Positions 6,966 through 15,400 of a DNA stretch of 21,280 nucleotides are shown here, in pieces (position 1 is the first letter of the stretch; the number at the start of each line of letters is the position of its first letter). A program made the translations under genes and the position numbers. The notes under the pieces were generated by a model, which did not search any database, had not been told where the DNA came from, and saw only the letters and a list, made by a program, of their open reading frames with translations. Where the stretch lies: the NCBI GenBank assembly GCA_041748075.1, contig JBGTDX010000075.1, forward strand, positions 1 through 21,280. Reading direction: 5' to 3'. Source of the stretch: JBGSYJ01 sp041748075. GTDB taxonomy: Bacteria; Acidobacteriota; Thermoanaerobaculia; Gp7-AA8.

Positions 6966-8498
6966 CTACGGGAGTTTGAATCGAAGCGGGTCGAGCACGA
7001 TGCGCTCTCTCGGCTGCTCGCCGCGCAGAAACGCCACGATGGTCTCGGCGATCTCCGGCGACGAGAGAAACAGGTCGTCGTCGTGAGAGCCTCCTTCGAT
7101 TACCAGGTGATGACCGTTCGGAAACCCGGGAAGCACGTCCTCGGCATTCTCCTGTGGCGTCCGGACGTCGAGCGACCCGCTGATGAAAAGCACCGGGACA
7201 GTCGCCTCGACCGGCGAACGATACGCGTCGCCGAGGTCTTTCGCGGGCCATTGAGAGCAGGCGGCGTTCAGCCAGACGTTCTGGTCTCCGAGCAGCGCAG
7301 TCTTCTGCTGCGAGCGAATGGCTTCCCGGCGCGCTTCAGTAGCGCCGGAGGCGCAGTCCATGGAGAGAGACATGACGAGCTCGCGCCTGCCGAGACGCTG
7401 CTGGAGTGCCAGGAGCGCAAGCCCGCTGAAATCTCCCTTCAACATCGGAAGGCCGCGCTCGAGGAGAAGCTCGATGTCTTCGCGTTCACCAAGGACCGAG
7501 TAAATCGCTCGCCGGAGATCGCCGGCACCGACTACGACAGAGACCACCTCTCCGGTTTTCGGATTCTCGACCCGCACGGTCACCGGTTCGCGCTCGAGTT
7601 GCCCGACCAGCTTTTCGAGCGAACCCAGGAAATCGGGGGCTGCGGCCTGAGTCCGTTGGTCGGCGCGAATCGCCTCGTCGACCCGTCGCAGAACCTCATC
7701 GATCCTCGCCGGCAGTTTGTACGTGTGGTCTGGTCCCTCGATGCCCGCGAGCACGGCGCGGTGAACGCGGTCGGGATGAGCGCGGATGTAAGCCATCGCG
7801 AGATGCGTCCCGTAACTGGTTCCCCAGAGGTTGAGCTTCTCGGCACCGAGCGCCACCCGCAACGCTTCGAGGTCCTCCGCCGACTCGACCGTGTTGTATG
7901 CCGACAGATCCGCGCTCTCTCCCCAGTGCCCGGCGCACTCCTTCAGAAAAGGCGCCACCACACCTCGCAACGTCTCTTCCTCCCATGGACGGTCCAGGGG
8001 ATAGCTCCAGGTTCCCGGGCAGACCATGTACGGCTCGGTCCCCCATGTGCCGCGCTGGTCGTAGGCGATGACGTCCGCGACCTGACGCATCTGTTGAAAG
8101 AGGGCAAACCGATCGCCCGAGGACGACCAGGTGCCGGAACCGCCCGGGCCCCCGGCCAGATAGACGATTGGTGGACCGGGGCGATCGGCCGTGCTTGTGA
8201 ATCGGACGAAGTGGACCTCAATCCGGCGGCCGTCCGGATCGGCGTGGCGTTCCGGAACGCGAAGGCGTCCTTCTTCCGCATCGATGACCGTCGGCCGGAC
8301 GGCGTGCTCCGTGGTCGAGAACCGGATCGGCGTACGCGTGAGCGTGCCTTCGACGACGGGAGGCCCGGTGGTTTTCAGGATCGGCGTCGCGGGACGGGAC
8401 CCGCATCCGCCGGAAGCTGCAGCGAGCGTCAGGAAAGTAAGAATGGCCGCAGCCGGACTCACACGGCCGCTGGCAGGGCCGGACCTCGGAGTATTCAT
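6966..8498 (-). CDS. Exported TAP-like alpha/beta hydrolase (probable peptidase)
   Basis: This 510-residue protein resembles tripeptidyl or prolyl aminopeptidases of the alpha/beta-hydrolase fold. A signal sequence (1-31) ends SGGC, so Cys32 may be lipidated, although the lipobox is not ideal. Visible motifs are the oxyanion loop LAGGPGGSG (114-122), AYDQRGTWG (145-153), the nucleophile elbow WGTSYGTHLA (Ser228), a helical cap with several cysteines, and a TAP-type C-terminal region with FISGSLDVRTP (Asp444) and EGGSHDD (His472). All three catalytic residues are present. The likely role is trimming peptides in the periplasm. I place the start at 8498 because the secretion signal begins there; the frame runs open upstream to 8855, but that part overlaps the AraC gene in another frame and looks non-coding. 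The Shine-Dalgarno site is weak. It lies 64 nt after the AraC-type gene and is probably the last gene of a three-gene operon. Confidence 0.88.
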   Translation of the reverse strand: MNTPRSGPASGRVSPAAAILTFLTLAAASGGCGSRPATPILKTTGPPVVEGTLTRTPIRFSTTEHAVRPTVIDAEEGRLRVPERHADPDGRRIEVHFVRFTSTADRPGPPIVYLAGGPGGSGTWSSSGDRFALFQQMRQVADVIAYDQRGTWGTEPYMVCPGTWSYPLDRPWEEETLRGVVAPFLKECAGHWGESADLSAYNTVESAEDLEALRVALGAEKLNLWGTSYGTHLAMAYIRAHPDRVHRAVLAGIEGPDHTYKLPARIDEVLRRVDEAIRADQRTQAAAPDFLGSLEKLVGQLEREPVTVRVENPKTGEVVSVVVGAGDLRRAIYSVLGEREDIELLLERGLPMLKGDFSGLALLALQQRLGRRELVMSLSMDCASGATEARREAIRSQQKTALLGDQNVWLNAACSQWPAKDLGDAYRSPVEATVPVLFISGSLDVRTPQENAEDVLPGFPNGHHLVIEGGSHDDDLFLSSPEIAETIVAFLRGEQPRERIVLDPLRFKLP

Positions 8499-8562
8499 GA
8501 GTGCAATCTGTGTCGCCGCGAGCGCGCCGTCTTGAATAGATTGAACCGGCTGCTGAAACGCA

Positions 8563-9339
8563 TCACGGGAGCCGCTGCAGTGCGGAGGCAACGGCCCTGA
8601 ACCGGCCCGGCGTCCAACCGGTCTCACGCTTGAACTCCCTGCTGAAGTGGCTCTCGTCCGAATATCCAAGCTCCAGTGCGAGATCCGCGAGCGAGATCTC
8701 GTCTGCGCGCAATCGCACGATGGCGCGATCGGCTCGCAGCCGCCGGCGGAACGATCCGATGGTGAGACCGTAATGGGAGCGAAAGGCGCGAGCCAGGTAA
8801 ACGGGGTGGACTCGAAACTCGGACGCCAGCCGAGACAGGCTCTGTCGCTGCGCATCTTCGCCCTCGATCCGCTCGTGCACCTCGGTGATCCAGGTCGGAC
8901 GTTCGCGGGGCTCGCCGTCTCCCACGCTCCGGAGGCACTCCCATAGCTGCCGGATTACATCGCGAGGAGCCCCGTTCCGATGCTCATACGAAGCGGCGAG
9001 CGAGAGCAACGGAGTCAAGGCTCGAGCAGCTCGAGCTTCACCCGCGAAGATCCGCGGGCGGTCGCATCCCGAGGTTTCCACGCTTTCGAGCGCCGCGTCC
9101 CTCACTCCCAGCAGCAGCATGCGCACACCGTTCGGACCGGTGGAAGTCGCATGCGGCAAACCGCGGGGCTTGTAATGGAGCTCGAACGCGCTGCAGCTTT
9201 GGATTTCGCGATCGAGGCCCTCGTCCAGTCTCCCATGCAGAACGAGAGTCACGATTGCGTGGTCGTGAGCCGACCAGAGGTGACCCTCGCCGGCCAGCAG
9301 CACCTTGTCGCGAAAAAACCAGTCGCCCTTGTCGTCCAT
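8563..9339 (-). CDS. AraC-family transcriptional regulator
   Basis: This 258-residue protein has a cupin-like N-terminal sensing half (about 10-90, with GEGHLWSAHDHAIVTLVLHG and HYKPRGLPHATS) and a C-terminal AraC DNA-binding unit. The two helix-turn-helix motifs are at about 167-188 (SLSRLASEFRVHPVYLARAF) and 216-240 (SLADLALELGYSDESHFSRE), followed by the family signature GWTPGRFR. The ligand is unknown. I chose the ATG at 9339 because it follows AAGAGG with good spacing and lies 35 nt after the stop of the upstream hydrolase. The frame stays open to 9552, but an earlier start would overlap that gene and adds only Arg/His-rich, non-domain sequence. Its position between two hydrolase genes suggests it regulates this operon, possibly through the leader cassette; that is inference. 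Confidence 0.9.
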   Translation of the reverse strand: MDDKGDWFFRDKVLLAGEGHLWSAHDHAIVTLVLHGRLDEGLDREIQSCSAFELHYKPRGLPHATSTGPNGVRMLLLGVRDAALESVETSGCDRPRIFAGEARAARALTPLLSLAASYEHRNGAPRDVIRQLWECLRSVGDGEPRERPTWITEVHERIEGEDAQRQSLSRLASEFRVHPVYLARAFRSHYGLTIGSFRRRLRADRAIVRLRADEISLADLALELGYSDESHFSREFKRETGWTPGRFRAVASALQRLP

Positions 9340-9374
9340 GGCCGCCTCTTGCCCTCGGCAAACGATAGTGTCTT

Positions 9375-10403
9375 CTAATTCTCGCGGGAAATAACGTGAA
9401 GCCATAGCCATCCCAACTGCACCTCTAAGTATCCCTGGGCGAAGGGTGCGCGCCCTTCGCCAGTGTGTCCCTCCGTCATTCGGATGCCATGGCCTGCGCC
9501 GGGAAAGACGACGATGGTGGTGTTGCCGTTGGCACTTGTGTGTTGGCGCCATCGCTCCACGGCGAGCTCGGTGGGGTGCGCCTGATCCCGCTCGCCGAAA
9601 AGCAACAGGATCGGCATTCCGAGGCGTTCGAGGTGCAGCGCCGGATCGTAGGAAGCGACCCAGCTCCAGTTGATTCGATTCTCTTCGGACGGCAGGATGC
9701 GATCCAGTTCCTCGGCCAGCGGTGCCAATGTGGTCCCGCGGATCCCCTGGAGATCAGAAAGCAGATCGGAGCGACCTTCCCCAGTACCGAGGTAGTCGAA
9801 ATATCGGTTAAGAACATTCAGAGCGCGGGCTCGTTCGGAGCCCGAGAGACCTGCCTTGTCAAACTCGTTCCCGTAGGAGAATATCTCGGACATTCGTGGA
9901 CTGGCGCCCCCGCCGGAGACGAGGATCATGAAGGCGATGTCCTTACGTCCGGCCGCTGCCACGGGCGCCACCCACCCCGCCTGGCTTACGCCCCAGAACC
10001 CGATCCGATCGGAATCTATCTCCTTACGCGACTTCAAATGGTCAAGCGCTGCGACGGCGTCACCGGCGAGGTCATGAATCGACGCAGTCATCCATGATCC
10101 GCCGGAATCACCCGAACCTCTCTTGTCGAACGAGAGGCTCGCTACTCCCAACTGCGCAAATTCTTCGGCGTACGGACGAAATCCGGCGCGCGGGTGGGGT
10201 CCTGATCCATGCAGGAACACGACGGCTGGCACCGGACCCGGATTCAAGGGGATCAGCAGTGTTCCATGGAGCTCTACGTCGCCGTTCCGGAAGATGACTT
10301 CCTTCTCTTTGACGGCAGGCTTTTTTGCATACAGTGGGGAAACTACAGAGATCGCGAGTAGGGGAGCGAGCGCAGAAATGCGCCAATTGCGTGTCAGCTT
10401 CAT
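9375..10403 (-). CDS. Exported alpha/beta hydrolase, first gene of the operon
   Basis: This 342-residue secreted serine hydrolase is esterase or peptidase-like. The signal peptide (1-26, ending PLYA) is the one shared with the thioredoxin at 6176. Visible motifs are a strand-turn EVIFRNGDVELHGTL (35-49), the oxyanion motif FLHGSG (63-68), SFDKRGSGDSGG (91-102), the nucleophile elbow WGVSQAGW (Ser140), the acid GERDQAHP (Asp273) and GAGHGI (His305). The triad is complete. The substrate is unknown; small-ester hydrolase, acyl-peptidase and deacylase are all possible. Here the signal peptide runs straight into the mature domain without a second hydrophobic segment, so this gene is the better candidate for the original owner of the leader. 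It is closely related to the hydrolase encoded divergently at 10849-12180 (both have DSDRIG and SQAGW motifs). The start at 10403 follows the 8-codon leader ORF. Confidence 0.92.
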   Translation of the reverse strand: MKLTRNWRISALAPLLAISVVSPLYAKKPAVKEKEVIFRNGDVELHGTLLIPLNPGPVPAVVFLHGSGPHPRAGFRPYAEEFAQLGVASLSFDKRGSGDSGGSWMTASIHDLAGDAVAALDHLKSRKEIDSDRIGFWGVSQAGWVAPVAAAGRKDIAFMILVSGGGASPRMSEIFSYGNEFDKAGLSGSERARALNVLNRYFDYLGTGEGRSDLLSDLQGIRGTTLAPLAEELDRILPSEENRINWSWVASYDPALHLERLGMPILLLFGERDQAHPTELAVERWRQHTSANGNTTIVVFPGAGHGIRMTEGHTGEGRAPFAQGYLEVQLGWLWLHVISREN

Positions 10404-10658
10404 CTATCTCACCGCTTTTTTGGGTCGCATGTAAGTTCTCCGTAAGCGCGATTCCCGTGCGGCCTGACGGACCGGCGCTTCAGCGGCGCGGCCCCAGCCT
10501 ATCGTAACGCACCGCCAGAATGCGGCGCGCGCCGGTACCCACGAGCTGCGCGAACTTCGACACAAACGTCGAACTCGCGAAGAAGCGAAGCCGATCACTC
10601 CGATCATTAGATAGGGCCGCCTGGGTACTCTGTCTTGAACGGAGCCGACCCTAGCGCT
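10318..10658 (-). repeat. Right copy of the 341-bp inverted leader cassette
   Basis: This is the partner of 5921-6261 in inverted orientation, with the same internal order: outer 19-bp edge (10632-10650), leader, 8-codon ORF, start codon at 10403 and 28 shared codons. Differences from the left copy are scattered: 15 upstream of the start codon and 5 within the coding part, all 5 silent. Immediately outside each copy the sequences are unrelated, and I see no duplicated target site. Confidence 0.95.
10404..10430 (-). CDS. 8-codon leader ORF coupled to the hydrolase start
   Basis: ATG at 10430 encodes MRPKKAVR, and its TAG stop abuts the hydrolase ATG at 10403, as in the left cassette. The Shine-Dalgarno sequence is GGAGA (10437-10441), slightly weaker than GGAGG in the left copy. 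The Glu-to-Lys change shows the peptide itself is not strictly conserved, so any function may lie in its translation rather than its sequence. Confidence 0.45.
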   Translation of the reverse strand: MRPKKAVR

Positions 10659-10848
10659 GCGTGCGCACTCTCATCGCGCGAGCTTCTGATCACCGATGAC
10701 CTCGATCAAAACATACTGAAACATCCTGACCCCCGCGCCATGATTTGCGGCTGCGGCAGCAGGCGGGCCGGCGCGGATCGGAAAAGTCTGATGTTACGAT
10801 CTGAAAGCTGTCGTGCTCGGAAGCTCATCGAAGCGAGACTTTGCGCTC
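10659..10848. other. Divergent spacer between leader cassette and second hydrolase
   Basis: No gene is seen. It should contain the promoter of the hydrolase gene starting at 10849, but I find no clear -35/-10 pair. An in-frame GTG at 10813 could extend that gene by 12 residues. Confidence 0.4.
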
Positions 10849-12180
10849 ATGTCAAATCACGCACTCCGATTCCGTCTGAACATCGCGCTCATCGTCTGCG
10901 CCGCGATCCTCTGCGTGCCGCAGACGTTCGGTGAGACCGGCGAAGAGGCATTCGATGGTTCTTTCCGTCTGGCGTCAGGGGAGGTCATCACAGGCGGACT
11001 CTTCGTTGAAGGGGGTCAATCCAGGTTTCTCTTCATGGATACCGCGAATCTCGCCAAGGGTGGGCTTTTCGAACGCGCCGGCGATCGCCTGTTGCGCTCC
11101 CTCGTGCCGCCGGGCGTCGAGATCGAGTTCATCGAACGCAACGGCGCGATCGACGGGCTCGTATGGCGGGGGGAAGGACGTGATCCGGTCGTGGGACGAC
11201 GGGTCCATCCGCACCGCTCACGCGCCGTGAAAATGACTTCCGCAGACGGAACGGAATTGCGGGGACGTCTCATGCTGCCGGCGTGCCCGGAACCGCATCC
11301 CGTGATCGTGTCGGTTCACGGCTCCGGTCCCGTCAACCGCTACGGTGGCCCGTATCACACGTTCTTTCTGCAACAGGGTATGGCCGTCCTGGCTTACGAC
11401 AAGCGGGGTTACACGACCGACCGCGAGGCGTGGCGGGAACCTGATCTGGCGAGTCTCTCGGCCGATGTCGTCACCGCGGTCCGCTTCGCCGCGGAGCAGC
11501 CGGAGCTCGACAGCGATCGGATTGGAATCGCCGGCAGCAGCCAGGCTGGATGGGTCGTACCGCGCGCAGCGGTCGAGGCAAGACAGACGAGCTTCATGAT
11601 CCTTCGGGCCGGCGCGGCGCTGACGCAGCTCGAGACGGTCCTTCATGAGATCCGTCAGGAGTTGCGGGCCGAGGGACTCAGCGGTCTCGATCTCGATCAC
11701 GCGATGGAGTTGCGACGGGAAATCTACCTGCTGGCCATGGAGGGAAAGCCGATCTCCGCGTCCGATGCGCTCGTCGCTCCCTACCTCGACGAGCCATGGT
11801 ACAAAACCGCCTTCGGTGAAGGACCGGTCAGCGAGCGCTGGTCCGCCCACTGGTGGAACTGGGCGCGCCGCAATCTGTCTGTCGCACCTGCGGCGGATGT
11901 CGCGAAGTTCGAAGGCCCCGTGCTCTGGTTTCTTGCCCAACTCGATGAGAACGTGCCGCTAGTTTCCACCCGCGCGGCGCTGGAACGCGCTTTCGAAAGC
12001 GCTCCTGGCGATGATCACGAGGTGGTCGTCCTCGAGGGCGCGTTGCATTCGTTTCTCATCCCCGATCCCGACGGTCCACCGCGGTTCGCGCCCGGATATT
12101 TCGATCGGATGAAGAGCTGGCTGGAAGAGCGAAATTTCTCGGACAGGAAGTGCTTCGCAGGGCGGGCGATGATGAAATGA
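10849..12180 (+). CDS. Exported alpha/beta hydrolase with an extra N-terminal domain
   Basis: This 443-residue protein is a paralog of the hydrolase encoded at 9375-10403. A signal peptide (1-28, ending QTFGE) is followed by about 95 residues (32-125, from EEAFDGSFRLASGEVITGG to VGRRVH) that look like a small beta-rich domain of unknown function. The hydrolase core runs from about 126: VHGSG (156-160), LAYDKRGYTT (181-190), the nucleophile elbow GSSQAGW (Ser231), an acid candidate QLDENVP (Asp366) and EGALHSF (His400). It probably acts on an ester or amide in the periplasm or outside the cell; the substrate is unknown. I chose the ATG at 10849 because the hydrophobic signal begins there, although the Shine-Dalgarno site is weak; a GTG at 10813 is the alternative. 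The gene is transcribed away from the right leader cassette, back to back with its paralog, which suggests an old duplication. Confidence 0.9.
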   Translation: MSNHALRFRLNIALIVCAAILCVPQTFGETGEEAFDGSFRLASGEVITGGLFVEGGQSRFLFMDTANLAKGGLFERAGDRLLRSLVPPGVEIEFIERNGAIDGLVWRGEGRDPVVGRRVHPHRSRAVKMTSADGTELRGRLMLPACPEPHPVIVSVHGSGPVNRYGGPYHTFFLQQGMAVLAYDKRGYTTDREAWREPDLASLSADVVTAVRFAAEQPELDSDRIGIAGSSQAGWVVPRAAVEARQTSFMILRAGAALTQLETVLHEIRQELRAEGLSGLDLDHAMELRREIYLLAMEGKPISASDALVAPYLDEPWYKTAFGEGPVSERWSAHWWNWARRNLSVAPAADVAKFEGPVLWFLAQLDENVPLVSTRAALERAFESAPGDDHEVVVLEGALHSFLIPDPDGPPRFAPGYFDRMKSWLEERNFSDRKCFAGRAMMK

Positions 12181-12403
12181 GAGAGCTCCTCGATGCGACT
12201 CGAGCTCGCGCCCCAGCGGCATCCGGAGCCGTGAACCCTGCAATCAGCGAAGCTGTCCCGAGCAACGCATGGGATTCGCCCGCCCATACTGACAATGCCT
12301 GCTAATGAGCGACCCCAAAGGTTGGGCTCTCTCCTCATTCCAACAGTCAGCCGCAGAGAGAAGAGGTTCTTCAGGCACTCTCACGTTACGAATGTTTGCT
12401 GCT
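12181..12403. other. Convergent spacer
   Basis: This lies between the ends of the second hydrolase gene (+) and the giant surface-protein gene (-). It has weak inverted repeats (for example GAGCTC at 12183-12188 and 12202-12207) but no stem with a T-run. No gene or RNA is recognised. Confidence 0.4.
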
Positions 12404-15400
12404 TCAATCCACGCGCAGAATCGAGTCTCCTGTTCCGTTGTCGAGCGTCGAAGTGAGCACTACGACTGCTCCGTTCCCTTCGACCACTTCGAGTTCGAGC
12501 TGCATGTTGCTCAGATCACCCAGAGATTTTCGAAGATCTCCAAGGATGGCGTGGGAGATCTGGTTGATCTGCAGGTACTGCCGCGCACCCAGCGAGAAGC
12601 TGGCTGATCTGATCGCCTGCCCAACGATTTTCTGGTTGCCGGAGATGAAGCGGAGCGTCGCGCGGACCGTGACCGGCTCTCCGGCCGTCTCGACCAGAAT
12701 CAGATTCGTCCTGAAGGTGTTCGGCCGCCGAGCCGAGACCGTCGATGCCGCCGCATCGTTGATTCCGCCCATCCGTTTCGTTTCACCACCCAGCCGGATG
12801 CCCGAATCCAGCGCCAGGGTCGGAACTCCGGACCCGAACGTCGCAGGCTCTCCGGCAACGGTCGTATACGTCCGGCTGGTGAGCACGAAGGTCCCGCTCG
12901 CAGGCGTGAACGTGATGTAGCCGGCATCGTCTCCAGAGATGCCGAACAGGTTCACCAGCACATCGTTGATAATTCTCGACTGCGACGCCTGAAGCTCGAT
13001 GGTCCGCTCGATGACCGATCCGGTGCGGGAGTGAAAGCGCATCATGCCCGAACCGGAGCTCTCGCCGCTGTTCATGATCGCGACGTCCGTACGGAAATAG
13101 GTGTCGTTCGCTCCGCGGAGCGCTCCGGCCACCGGAATCAGAACGGGTCCGGTGGCTTGATACCCGTACTGCCTTGGCCAGTCCGCAATAGCCCACGTGT
13201 CGCCGCTTCGTCTGTCGACCGGAGTCGCGTACGCCAGGAGGCGCCCTGTGGAATCGCCCCTGGTAGTAATGACTGCGGACACGCCTCCTGGCGGCACCGA
13301 GCTGTTGAGAGGCAGCAGACCGAATCCAGCGAGCGATTCCTCCCGGCTGTCGAGAGCCACCCCCTGCTCGTTGAGGAACTGGATCGTGGCCGACGCCGGC
13401 AAGCCGGTCGCTTCCTGGACGTAGAGGTTCGTATGCGTCGTCTCGGAACTCGTCAGGCCGGTGAGGAAAATCTTTTCATTCGCCCCTGCGGAGCGGTCGG
13501 AGCGGAACGCCGGAATGGTCGTCCCGTACGTTCCTGCAGGGTTACTCGAGTTGAACACACTCGCGCTGGCTACAACCGAGCCCGCACCATTGCCGCGGAG
13601 TTGCAGAGACCCGACAGCCGTCGTGTTCTCGAAGATGGTCCGCGCGATGTCGGCGTACGTCCTCGATGAATCAGGCGAGAGATCGAATGACGGAAGTGAC
13701 CTGAATACAGGTGATCCGGACGGCCGGAAGTGCAGTCGCAGCCCCTCGATCTTCACAGCCTTGAGAAGACTCGTCAGCGTCACGTCCGAGATGAACGTGC
13801 CGACGCTCCCCTGCACGTGCGCAACTCCGGGGAGGAAGATGGCTACCTCGCCCTCGGCAAGTGGAAGCACCTGTCCGGCGGGCGTCGCCGCGGTCGCCGT
13901 ATGCGAGACCACCGCCGATGTCGAGCCTGACTTGTCGCCCGCAAGAGGCGTCCCCGGTCCACCTGACTGTTCCGTTCCCAGTCTGTACACCAGGGTAAGC
14001 CTCGCGTTGAACGTCCCGGCGTCACCACCGTCAGGCCGGAGGGTCGGATCGATCGTGAAGGGAACGTCGACCTCGCGGCCCGGCTCGATCGTGATCACCT
14101 CCGGCGAGGGAGTCAGCCAGGCAACATCGGAGCTTGCAACACCCCTCAACGTGGCCGAGCCGGTGTTTGTGAATGTAGCCGTATCGTCAACGCTCGAGGC
14201 GCCGACAGGCGAGCTCACATCGACGCGGCTGTTCACCGCGACGCCGATGACATCTCCTATGGGAGCATTCTCCGCAAGGAAGATCACTCCCACCGACGTT
14301 CCCGGCTGCACTCCTGCACCGGAGACCACCGATCTGCCGTCATGTCGTCCCTGGGAAACGGGAAGGGTCGTGATCGTGATCCGTTGCGAGGCACCAGGCG
14401 CGAGATCGAAGCTCTCCGGACTCTGCGCGAAAAACGTTCCCTGCCTGGTGAGATTCACGGTCGTCTGCGAACCGCCGATGTTGCGCACGGTATACACAGT
14501 GGTGTCGCCACCGGATGTCGGCCCGACGATCGCTTCGGGGAATTCCGTGATGACGACGCGGGGGGCGAACTCGATCAGTCGCGTCGCCTGTCGCTGGCCG
14601 CTCGGATGCGTGACCGACAGTGTGACGAAGTAAGGACCGGGGCCGGCGAAACTCTTCGAGGGATTTCTTTCGCTCGAGCCGGTGCCGTCGCCGAAGCTCC
14701 AGTGATACGTACTCCGAGCGTTGACGCTGTCAAGACACGATGCCGGGCCGTTGAAGAGGAGCTCGGACGTGAAACGGATCTCCTCTCCCGCGACGCAACT
14801 GAGCGCATTCGGAGCACAGCCGGACGTCTCGCCTCTGAAACTGAAGCCCGCTCCGCTGAGCGGAATCGAAGCGCACGGGTCCTCGAGACTGACGACGACC
14901 GTGCGGCTGTCATTCTGCCCGCAGCTGTTCGTCACACGCACCCAGTATCTGGCCGTCGATTCGCCGGACTGGAACGCAGGGGTGAGAAATGAGGACGCTG
15001 TCGCGCCGCCGACGGGATTTGATAGATCTCCTGAGGCCCCGCGGTACCACTGGTATTGCAGCGGCGCGGTGCCGGTCGCCGTCACGCTCAAAGTGACTAT
15101 TCCGCTCAAGGCTGCAGCGTCCCGAGGCTCGACCGTGATCCTCGCTGCGACACAACTCTGCGTTATCGTCGCCGTTGCGCTGTCGATTTGACCGCAGGCG
15201 TTACTCACGCGCACCCAGTAGCTGGCGCTCGTCTGCCCGGGGTTGAATAGAGGGGTTTGGAACGATGCTGCGGTGGCGCCATTGATCGGCTCCGAGAGAT
15301 TGCCGGAGTTGCCTCGATACCACTGAAACGACAGTGGCGCCGTTCCTTCGGCCGTGACACCGAGCGTGACACGACCATCGGAGGAAGCAGCGCTCTGAGG

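Noticed and set aside
6807..8600. Long plus-strand open frame (597 codons) opposite the TAP-like hydrolase
   Set aside because: The minus strand encodes a complete catalytic triad and signal peptide in a family-typical order, while the plus-strand frame has no family features.
8499..8855. N-terminal extension of the TAP-like hydrolase frame to 8855
   Set aside because: The extra 119 residues have no domain, overlap the AraC gene, and place a secretion signal in the middle of the protein. The start at 8498 puts the signal at the N-terminus.
5921..10658. Composite transposon with 341-bp terminal inverted repeats
   Set aside because: There is no transposase or integrase in the interior and no visible target-site duplication at the outer ends. 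The repeats end inside coding sequence, which fits leader duplication better.
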